Part shown: in pieces, positions 46,301 through 57,500 of the stretch
Position numbering within the stretch: the stretch's first letter is position 1
How the letters are laid out: each line of letters opens with the position of its first letter
Assembly: GCA_016801845.1 (NCBI GenBank)
Contig: CM028912.1
Location: 24,282,186 to 24,346,185, forward strand
Direction of reading: 5' to 3'
Origin: Polydactylus sextarius
Taxonomy: Eukaryota; Chordata; Actinopteri; Polynemidae
DNA: 64,000 nt
Made by a program: the position numbers and the translations under genes
Notes under the pieces: model-generated
Seen by the model: only the letters and a program-made list of their open reading frames with translations
Databases searched by the model: none
What the model was told of the DNA's origin: nothing

Positions 46301-49300
46301 ATTTAGCCAAACACAATGTTCTCACTTTTAGTGAGACTAATAACTGGAAAATATGAAATGACACCTTTTTACAGATTTATTTGTGTGGTTTTGATGTGAT
46401 GACACTAAAGGCTGAAACTTAATGATCAATTTGCCTTATTGTTATTTGTTTGTTATTTATAGTCACCAAATCAACAGGGTAAAAAAAAATGAAAAATGAA
46501 AAATGAATGCAGCCCCATCTAAACCCCAAAGAGACTCAAACTATTGTCATGTGACAAAGAAAAAAAAAAAAAAAAAAAAACAGATTTCCCACCCTGATCT
46601 TGAATCAGTGTATGTTTTCTAACAGAGCCCTGAATGAAGGGCTACAGTTGTATGGTTGTTTTAAGTTTCTCACCACATTTTTCTTTCCTCTCTTGCTAAA
46701 ACACCTCAGTCGTCTTCTACAAATTGTCCTTTGTATCCTTTTTTCAGTCCTCCTGAACTTTTTGAAGCACTCCAGACCAAATGTTTTAGGTCTAAGATTT
46801 CAAAAATTCTTCGTTGTTTTGTCTGTCCTAGAAGACAAAATGCTGAGAAAATCTCAAGATGTCCTGTTCTTGTCCCTGTTGCTCAATCTTTAGAGAAGTT
46901 GTCCATTTACTCTTCATTTTTATGTTGTTGTTGTTGTCTTATCTTTGTTTGTCGTCTCTATTTGTTATCATTTTGTCTTGGACATCCAACCTTTGGATCA
47001 GTCCACCTGTTATTCCCAGTACTTGCAATGTCCTCGTTTTTTATTTAAATTTGTTCTCAATTTTCTTCAAAAGAAAATATTGTTGAAGTGGTTGTTAGTG
47101 GTTGCTGTCCATACTTCTCCAGGTTTTGTCTCATTACATGTTAAAGATGCAAAAAGCCACGTCCATTTTTCCTTTTTTAAAACGTTCCTTTTTAATCATC
47201 CAGAGTAGAGAGACTATTTCTCTCTGTCTTTATACCCTACCTAACATTTTGTCTTCTAAGTTGAAAATCAAAGGTGTTAAAAAGCCTCACAGTTTCTGTG
47301 GTTTTCTGCTGCTTCCTGCAGACGAACTGGATGTGACTGTCAGGAACAGGTGAGACTCAGAGTTTACCTGCAGGTGAGAATGCTTCACTCGTCCAACATT
47401 TAAATATAAAAGACTGGGAGGAGCTGGGGCTGGAGCTGGAGCTGGAGGGGGAGAGAGAGAGAGAGAGCTTCTTCCACCTGCAATGTAAGACTCACTTACC
47501 AATACTGATCCTTCACTTTACTGTATACAGAATCAAATGAATAAGTAGTCTAACACCTCAGCCAATCATTAACATCCGCATCTGTCCAGACTCGGTGTAA
47601 AATTTGTTGCAAAGAGATGGATGAAAGAATTATGTGTATTTTATCATAATTAGCACGTTCTCTCATAATTATTGAGTTATAACCAAAAGGATGTTTTATA
47701 AGGTCACATTACTTCAGTGAACATTGACAGGAAATAGAAACGAGGAAATAATTTTAATCAGTTTATCCTTAAGTACATGAATATTAGGGCCAAGTTTGAG
47801 TTTGTGAGGGCGTTCCTGGGACAGGAACATAGGTATGACTGTGTCTGACTGATACTGAGGTCAGAGGCTTAAAGATTAATTTGGATTGTTCATGAGATGT
47901 TGAGCTGCATTGTGACACTGTTAACAGCTGAAGTTGTGTTTTTACCAGATATTGTCCTAAGTCAAAAGTGGCACATAGTTTGTTTCTTTTTTTATTTTTA
48001 AACCAGTGTTGTATCACTGAAGACTTTATTTTACATCAGGTACATTTTCATTTTCAGGTGTCTGTTTACAGGACTTCAGTGATTACCATATTTGGGGTTC
48101 TCAGGGCATATCTGCATGGAAAATAACGTGGTGGATTTAATATTGTCGATTACATGAAGCATATGCCGCTTTTTGATCAATAACATGTTGGTGTAGTAAG
48201 TTCTTTGATAGCTGAGGCCCCTGCAGTCTGATCTGAGAGATGAAACAGAAGAAGAAAAAGAGATGAGAGGAGATAGATGACAGAGATAGAGAGAAGAAGT
48301 GACTGATCTCTGCTCTGTACCAGAGTTTCTCTGAGGTGTGTCCGTGATCAGAACAGAGGAATTCCCCTGGTGAAGCAGAGCTCCACCTCCTACTGGTCTG
48401 ACCTGCCCTCCTGACTCCTCACATTCTGCCACACCTGTGACTCCACACACACTTCACTCACTGCACAGGTGAGTGTGTGACATCACATCAAAGTGATGGA
48501 TTAAGTAACTACCTGTACTGTTATTTACATAAATTACTATGCCCCCCCCCTCCCCATTTCCTGTCTATGTCATTAAAGGAAAAATGCCCAAAAAGATCTG
48601 GTGGTTTGGACTAAATGCCAGATCTGTAATCAGACATGGGATGTGGGGAGGTCTTGATGGAGGAATAGGTTTTTTTATGCTTTATCAGATGATTGATAGA
48701 GTATAGTGGTAAAAAGACAGTCCTGTTTCACTGACCAGTTTTTAGTAGAAGTATAAAGTAAGGCTCATACTGGATGTAATTAAAGTACTGAAGCAGAAGC
48801 ACTTTAATGGTAAAACATGGGACCGCACGGGAAGAAGTGTGATGTTTAATGAGACATGAAAAGCCAGATCAGCTGTGATCTGATGTGCAGAGCAATTTAA
48901 ACCCAAATAATCCAGGTTTAAACCTGAACCTGGATCCAGCCCAGTAGGCAAACAAACCCACAGATCTTTTCTGTAACATCACTATCTATATAACTATGTA
49001 TCTGTCTATGACAGAGTAAAATGAGGACATTGAGCCTGTGACAGTGAAACTCAACACTTAAGTTTCTGCTGAGGATCAATGATAAGAGCTGAAAACATCT
49101 AAACACAGAGGAATGTCAGTGTGCGATGATGAGCTGATAAGACCTCACTAAGTGTTTCTACAGCCAGCAGTGCATGTGCATGAGACTTTGTGTTGATGTT
49201 TGATAAAGCCTGAAGAGGAGTTTCAGAGGAAATGCCCCACAACAAAAACAACCACATAAATACACAGATGTGTGTGGTGCACCGACTGGCTCTTGGTCAT

Positions 49301-49780
49301 GCTGTGGCCCAAATTCAGCTCCAGATTGTAGACGGACCAGAGTGAAACTACAAGTCTTCACATTATCATTTTGATTTGAATGTTCTTTTAAACTTTTTTT
49401 TTTTTTTATTACATTCATGTTTGTAGGGTCTTTATTTACATAAATGTGCAGGACAACGTTGAGCACTCTCCTGCCGGTCTAATGCTGCAGCTCATGTCCT
49501 TTAACCACAGAGCGCAGTAATAACAGTATCTGTGTAAACACACAGCTTTAGCAGTACTAATGGCCCGTCTGTCTGCACATAGTAACTGATGCTGGTCCCC
49601 CTTTCATCTCATTGTTGAGGCAGGCTCAGACAGGAAGCTACTGCCATCACACTCATTCGTTCCTCTCTTTTCCCTCATCTCCCGACAAACTTCATATCAT
49701 GGCTACATAGGAAGACTTGCTTGTTTTAAGCATTTTCACAACTTTTTTCACAGCACTATAGAAGAGACTGAAAAAGAGAC
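43371..49780. other. tspear-ube2g2 intergenic stretch
   Basis: I see no gene. It contains A-runs (about 44203-44223 and 46559-46580), a T-run (about 45266-45291), a GA-rich tract (about 47440-47469) and scattered open frames of up to 124 codons without recognisable domains. The text at about 45540-46280 may be an old LINE, but no diagnostic motif survives. Confidence 0.5.
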
Positions 49781-49909
49781 CCTTAGACTCAGATGGGTCC
49801 CGACATACCCATCCACAGACTAAAGATGCGGGCAGGAATCATCGATGTGGCCCTAACATGGGTCAGTTTCTTGTGGGATGGGTATCCTCAGGGTTGAATT
49901 CAGGGTCCT

Positions 49910-50070
49910 GTTTTATTTTATACCTATGGGTTCCCTAAGCATAGGTGAATTGGGCATGCTAAATTGCCCGTATGTGTGGATGAGTATGAATGGTTGATTT
50001 GTCTACATGTGGCCCTTCAATGAGCTGGTGACCATCCAGGGTGTACCCTGCCTTTATGCCCCCACTCTCC
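49910..50070 (+). repeat. V-SINE-like repeat, partial inverted copy
   Basis: GAGCTGGTGACCATCCAGGG and the GGGTGTACCCTGCC text are the reverse complement of the repeat at 33660-33830. Confidence 0.6.
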
Positions 50071-50840
50071 CTCAAAGTCTGCCAAGAGGTTGTCTTGGCA
50101 CACCTCTCCTTTTTTGATCCCTAGGTAAAGGAACCTGTTAAGTTGTTTTCTATGCTCATTTCCTCTTGCCTCTACAACTGCAGCTCCCTGAGTCAGGAAC
50201 TGATCCACTGCCTGGAGTTCATCCAGATCACTGCAGCTCAGCTCCTCAGTCCAGCAAACAGGTGAATATGTTCCCTGTTTAAACAGCACTGCACTGAGAG
50301 AGACTGTTTTAAGATTCTTTTGGACATATTGTGTAGCTGTGTTACCTTAATTGACAGCTGTTACCAGTATTGTAACTGGACACAAATTGGAGTCTTGCAA
50401 ACAAATAACCAGCAGACACTTCTTTGTTATTCTTCCCTTGTTTTATTTTAATGAAGTACTCTTGAAATCATTAGACACATGAAAAGAAACGACTAATTTA
50501 AAAAAAATGGAATTAAAACCTGTCGCACGTCTTTGTCCGAGCTCCTTCAGGCCCTGATGGGCCTGAAGATAATGATCCTTTGGGAAGAGCTAAAGTGCAT
50601 CGAGTCCCACAGAAAGAGAAGCCGAGGAGTTTTGATAGAGTGGCAAACCTGACACCAGATTTATGAACAGAGAATAAGACAAGCTGCAGTTCTCACTTGC
50701 AGCGACATACCAGAAAAACACAGCTGTGATGATAAAGCATCACATTATACTATACACACAGTGTCTCGTACAACATCTCTTGATCTGGATTAGTGCTGAA
50801 ACAATGAATACAAAAGTTTAGTATATGAAAATTTCACTAA

Positions 50841-50853
50841 TTTATTTATTTAT
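50841..50853 (-). terminator. Possible ube2g2 polyadenylation signals
   Basis: The plus strand run of TTTATT repeats reads as overlapping AATAAA on the minus strand, about 700 bp beyond the ube2g2 stop codon. It is a plausible polyadenylation site, but AT-rich runs like this also arise by chance. Confidence 0.3.
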
Positions 50854-51398
50854 TCTTCTGTTTTAAATTATAATTTCTTTTTCACGACTTGTCATTGAGC
50901 TCTGGGAAGTTTAAAATTTCACTAACTTTAAGAATGTTTTATGTAAATAAAGTACTGGATTCTTCAGTTATTAAAAATCATCATTACAGCTCTAATACAT
51001 ATCTGCAGAGACAAAGAAAGGACATAATGAGTAATAATGAATAAATCTTGTTGCTCAGAGGATGCAGGTGGGCAGCACGTTCACACTGACAAAGCGGCTT
51101 TAAAGAAAGTGGATGCTGAAAATGTGTTACAACGCCTTCTGCTGGCAGCAGCACAAAGTGTGATTTCAGATGGACTGAGAAAGTTGAAGTGAATTAAGTG
51201 TATGACGGATTCTGAAATGAAAGGAACAGATCATAATTATTCGTCTGAAAGTCTGATGGTGACAGCCACAGTCTGAGTAACCTTCAGATGGTGATGAAGA
51301 CATCAAGAGAATGGTTGCCGCCTTCTCTCAGTAGTTCTGCTTCATCTGTGTGAACAGCTCCCACTTATCCATTAGTTTATTGATCTGTCTGTTTCAGC

Positions 51399-51402
<4 letters not shown>

Positions 51403-51459
<57 letters not shown>
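51403..51459. repeat. (TG)n microsatellite
   Basis: About 28 TG units just downstream of the ube2g2 stop codon, within the presumed 3' UTR. Confidence 0.95.
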
Positions 51460-51460
<1 letters not shown>

Positions 51461-51549
51461 AGAAATGTAACACAGTTCTGAAACACATAAACAGAGTGCT
51501 GGGCACCGTCTCAAGTTGGTGACATCATCTTCGGGTGATGACATCGTCT

Positions 51550-54500
51550 CTAAAGGCCGAGTGATTTGCGTACAATCTTCTGGGCCAGTTTGTAAAACTG
51601 CTCTCTGTCCTCACGCCACATTTTAGATGCGTCAACATTTGCTCCACTCTCATCATTAGGCTCTGGGGAGGTGAAGAGGGGAGGACGAGAAATGATGAAC
51701 AGAGTAAAGGGGGATGAAACAGAAAAATAACATCAGTGATGTCACTTCAAACAAGTGTCAGCATCAGTTTTGCTGTTCATTTTCAATGATATGGTTCATT
51801 TTTAAGTTTTTAAATGAGATAATCAAATTATACATTTTATGTGCCACATTACATGAGATATGATGCATAATAATGTGAGACAGGCGTCATATGCGTCTTC
51901 TCTGCTGTGAACCAGGTGTTGTACCTGCCAACATGCTAACCACAGACAGCAGAATCTTCTCCACACTCTGGACTGGACTCCACCTCTCTGCACTGCTTTC
52001 GTATCCCATTGGATCATCACCTGGAGCATGGAGGATGGAGATACACACCCTTCCATCCGGATAGACTGGAGAAGGAGGAGGAGGATGAAGATTCACCAAT
52101 CTTGTCAGTCAAGACACTTTTTAACAAACTGACGACACCGACAAAGAAGTTTTTGAGAAGGTCAGTGAGTGTCCTCACAGAAACATAAATATGGATGTGT
52201 TCCGCAGGAGGAAATCATGGACTATCAGTAAATCTGGCTCATCGCCATTAGACTGGGTTTTCTGTTGACTTGCTGTCATGGAGGTGCCTGATACACTGAG
52301 CCTTCTGCTGAACCTGAAACTGACAGAGCTGAAACCAGGCTGAAAACCATGTGAATAATGGAGAGAAGCTGTTTGTTCATGTTGTAAAACTGAAGTTGAA
52401 TAGAAAACTGAGTACACTCTCATTTATCACAGTTGTTGTCTGATTTCAGACTTGCAGACAGTGAAGATAGCTTGCTTAACACTGTTGGGCCAAAGCCAAG
52501 CTAACCAAAGCATGCCAAGGCTAATTGCTTTCACACCGTCTGCTAACTGGTGCCATCTCTGGGCTGTTCCAAGGCCACTAGCAACCAGATTTCTGGCCCA
52601 ACCAAAATGTTGGGCCACTCAGGGCTAGAGGCAGTGTCAACCCGTTGCTGTAGATGCGGACACAGCAAGTAGAGGCAATAAAGATGGCAGTACAGAAATG
52701 TTATGTGATTTTAGCTGCTATGGGGAACAATGGATCCACAGTTCTGGTCTCACAAGGATATTCGTGCTCTGCTTTCCATCTGGACAGAGAATCGACGAGG
52801 TTTGTCAGAACAAAACACATCGCAGCAGAGAGAGCTGCCCTCCAAGTCAGAGAAAAACTTAAGAAATTGTGGGTACAATATAAGCTATGCCAGCAATCTA
52901 AATAAATGTCAGTTAGCAAGCTAACTTCTTACAGCAGATCCATATAGACCTGCTACAACTAGAATCAAAAACAGACAGAACTGACAGACAGAACTGATTG
53001 TTTACTGCAGCTAGTTGTTTGTTTTTGTGTGGTTGAACCTCCCTTTCTGTTTGAAAAGAGGCAGTGTTGGTGACATTTTCACAAATGGGAGCTGGCAAAG
53101 GGTAATCCGGAGAGGCTAGTGGCCTGACAATCTGAACAGGGGCTGATGGGCCAGTAGACCTGGAACACTAGCACCTACATGGCCCCCAAATGACCCAGGC
53201 CCAGCCTGGCTCAACAGTCTGAAGCTGGCTGATGATTCTTTTTCCTGAAACTCAGAACACTTCCTAGGAACTGACGCTGCAGAACAGGAGCAGCTCTGAT
53301 GATTTTCTTCTTAATGTGTTTTACCTTCACCTGTCGTTGATGGTTGAGCAAACAATACTAACCGCAGGAAGTTCAGCTCATGGCCATGTTGATATGAGTG
53401 TATGTATGTATGTGTGTGATGATCATGATGACAGGTCAGCAGCAACCCTCCCGCCCTCTAATCAGTACAGACCGTGCTCAGATCATCAGTGACATCATGG
53501 CTCAGGCTGCTGTCCACTAATCACAGCACTAATGACAGCATGCTAGTGACACGCACGCTGACAGAGCATGTTGTGACAGGTGGAGTTGTCTTTGTTGTTA
53601 CTTTGTGCAGAAGAAATCAAAACACTTCCACCTTCTCTGTTCTATTTAGGTTGAATCCCTGTGTCTAACCTTCTCGGCTTCCATATGTCACTTGTGTTGT
53701 GTAAAATACTGAGAGACTGCAGTGCTGCTGTGCAGGTGAGGAGGCAGAACCAGCAGTATGTCGACTTACTATTAGGGTGAAACATTTCGCAGGTGAACCT
53801 CATCTTTGGCGGACTGAGAGGATAATCAGATGGAAAACTGAGGACAGCTGGAAATACTCCACCTTCAAAACAAGTATCCTGAGGACCCCTGAAACACAGA
53901 GAGAACAGGGTGAGCTGCTTATTCTTAAGACACTCAACACACCAACAGTACATACCGACAGAACATGAAATATAATGCACAGCAGTATATCTAGTGAACA
54001 GTTGTACTCTAATTCATCTACATCCAAAGGAGATTATTGCGGTTGTTTAGGAAGGACATGGGAACATTTAGGAAGTTCTGTAATAAAAGGAATTAGGTCT
54101 TTTCTTGGTGACTTTTCTGGCTTTTTATGTTTTGATTTTAATAGTGACATGCAGTTAACTGTCAGCAGGAGTTGAACTGATGACTTGAGACTGCTTGATA
54201 CTTAGAGTAGGTACATGAGATTGGCAAAGGGTTCCTTTCCCATGTTTAAAGAGTTTTTATAAGGTACATCAACCGTTCCTAAACAGGTTCCTGCAGTTCT
54301 TAGAGGCCCCTTTGGCCATGGTGTTAGTTGTCGCAGTCATGGAAGAGTTTCCAGTGGTCCTTTAGGTGGATTTCTCTGAACTGACTACAACAGTTTCTTC
54401 ATCCAGACCAACAACCAGGCTTTTTAAAGGCGTCCTACCTTTAATTGACACCTCCATCTTGGGTCTGATCAATTTATCTCTAGTAAAAGGCTACGTACCA

Positions 54501-57500
54501 CAGGTTTTAAAGCTGCAGTAATCAAACCACTACTTAAAAAGCCTACTTTTATGTCCAAAGTACTTGAGAAAGAAACTTTTCAGTCAGGGTTTAGACTCAT
54601 CATAGTACAGAAATAGCATTAGTGAAAGTTACCAACAACCTTCTTTTGGCCTCAGACAATGGACTTGTCTCTGTACTTGTCCTGTTGAATCTATGTGCTG
54701 CGTTCGATACAAATGATCACAAGATCCTATTACAAAGACTAGAACATGTTGTTGGGATTAGAATCATTGAACTATCTTGATTTAAGTCGTATCTATCAGA
54801 GAGAACCAGTTTGTTCATGTACTGCAGTTAGTCATGGAGTTCCACAGGGTTCTGTGTTAGGACCAATCCTCTTTATCTTGTACATGCTTCCCTTATACAA
54901 TATCATCAGGAAGCACAATATAAACTTCAATTGTTATGCAGATGATACCCAGCTGTGCTTATCTATGAAGCCAGATGAAACTAACCAGGTCATCAAACTT
55001 CAGGATTGTCTTAAAGACATAAAGGCCGGGATGACTCAGAATTTCTTTTAAACTCAGACAAAACCGAAGTCATCATACTTGGCCGTAAACATCCCAGAAC
55101 ATCATTTTCAGATCATATAGCTAATCTGGATGGCATCACTTTGGCCTCCAGTTCTACTGTGAGGAACATTGGAGTAATCTTTGATCAGGACATGTCATTT
55201 GTATCTCAAATTAGAGTCTTAAGGACAGCTGTCTCTAGGACAGCTATTTTCCACCCACGTAATATTACAAAACTCAGAAACACCCTGTCTAAAAAGGATG
55301 CTGAAAAGTTAATTCATGCATTTGTTACTTCTAGACTGGACTACTGTAACTCTTTACTATCATGGTGTTCCAGTAACTCCATCAAAACCCTTCAGTTAAT
55401 CCAGAATGCTGCAGCATGAGTACTGACAGGAAGAAGGACCAGAGATCATATTTCTCCTGTATTGGCTGCTCTTTACTGACTTACTGTAAAATCCAGAAGA
55501 GAATTCAAAATCCTCCTGCTTGCCTATAAAGGCCTTAATGATCAGGCTCCATCATATCTTAAGGAGATCATAGTTCCTTATTATACTAATAGATCATTTT
55601 GATCACAAACTACTGGTTTACTTGTGGTTCCTAGAGTTTCTAAGACCAGAATGGGAGGTAGAGTCTTCAGTTATCAGGCTCCTCTCTTATGGAACCAGCT
55701 CCCAGTTTGGGTCCAGGAGGCAGACACACTTTCAACATTTAAGGTTAGACTAAAAACATTCCTTTATGATAAAGCCTATAGTTAAGGATGATTCAGGTGG
55801 GACATGGACCCTGAACCATCCTTTAGTTAAGCTGCTATACTCCATCTCTCCCTCTCCCTCACACTTCACATCTTTATATCAGTAAATTACATAATATTAA
55901 TACTCAGCTGCTCTCTCTCACAGTGGCCCCACCCCTTTCTCTTTTTAAAGGTAGCTTTGACTCCAGAGCTGTTGAATCCAGATTCTACATTACTGATGGC
56001 GACATGATGATAATTATTATTATTACTGGTATTATTATTATTATTGTTGTTATGATAATTTTTCTACTACTACTCATAAATATATAGTCTCTACTGTCTC
56101 TTTGTGGTCTCCCTATTTTCTTTCTCCCACGTCCTCCCCTCCCTTTCCTCTGTCTCTTCTCACTCCAACCAGCCGAGGCAGATGACCATCCACTCTAAGT
56201 CTGGTTCTGCTGGAGGTTTCTTCCTGTTAAAAGGGAGTTTTTCCTCTACTGTCGCCAAGCGCTGTTCATTGTGGAAATGTTGGGTTTCTCTATGTACAGT
56301 GTCTTGAGATAAATGTTTGTATGATCTTGCGCTATATAAATACAATTTAATTGAAAAAACTGAATTTAGTGGTCATTTCAGAGGTTCTGGAGATATTTCG
56401 AGGTTCTACTGGTCTCAGTAATGGTTTCACTGATCAAACACTCTTTGATATAAGTGATAAGTTGTAATGGCCCTTATAAAGATTATAAAATGGTCACTGA
56501 ACTTGTTCTCAAGGTGATTTAGTAAATATATAAGTAGATCCATCAATCTCAGTGATCTAATGAGGTTTTAGTTGTCTAGTAGTTCTATGTATCCTAGTAA
56601 TTAACAGCCAAAACAAGGTTCTAGTGGGTCTTTGGGGGGTCCTGGGGGCCCTTTGGAGGCTCTGGCATCAATTGTAGGTTCTCCTAGCCATTGTGGTAGA
56701 TATACTGGTCCTTTAGATTAAATCCTAGAAAGGAATAGAAATTCAAATAATCCTTTGAGGAAATGTTGCGTCCATAGAAAGGTCCTTTCAGGTTTTAGTT
56801 TACTGCCTGTTTACTGTCTTAAGTCTAGATGTCATAGTGGTCACAGCTGCAAGTCTCCAAAAGTGTGTGGAAGTGACTGATGCCAGAGTGAAAAGCTTTT
56901 CTAAATTCCTGATGTAGAATCCTGAGAGTCACAGCTCTTTATCAGCATTCAGATAGATGTTTGAATATCTGGATATATCAGTTATCTGGGCTCACACAGT
57001 CTGCTACCCCAGCTGTGGAGATGATCATCTTATCTGATAATCTGTTGTCTACCTGCAGGTTATTTGTGACTGCTACCCTCCTCCTCCATTGGGGAAACCA
57101 ATGAGTGACCACACACACACTGGCTATCTGCAATGCCAATCAGCAGAAGGTCTACCAACATTTGAGGCAGGCAAGGTGGGTATTTTATCAGTAAAACAAC
57201 AAACTTCTGGTACGAAGACCAGAACACAGAGTTCACTGTCCAAGGCCAGCAGTCTGATAAAAAATGTGATGTTCTGCTGATCCTGAAAAAGTTTTAATCA
57301 TCTGCATTCAAACATCATTTCTAATCAAGATGTAAACATGAAGATGAAAATTCACCTGAAAAAACTCTTTCCTGAGGAAAACTTTCTTTCGTTTTTTTGA
57401 GTTACTCTTCAGATTTGTTGTGCCTCAATAGAATTCCTCATCTCTTCATCATGCATAATGCTGCTGTAGCAGGTTCAACAGAGACAGACTCACTGTTAAA

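Noticed and set aside
48076..48450. 124-codon minus-strand open frame
   Set aside because: No recognisable domain or splice partners and ordinary composition. A chance open frame is the simplest reading.
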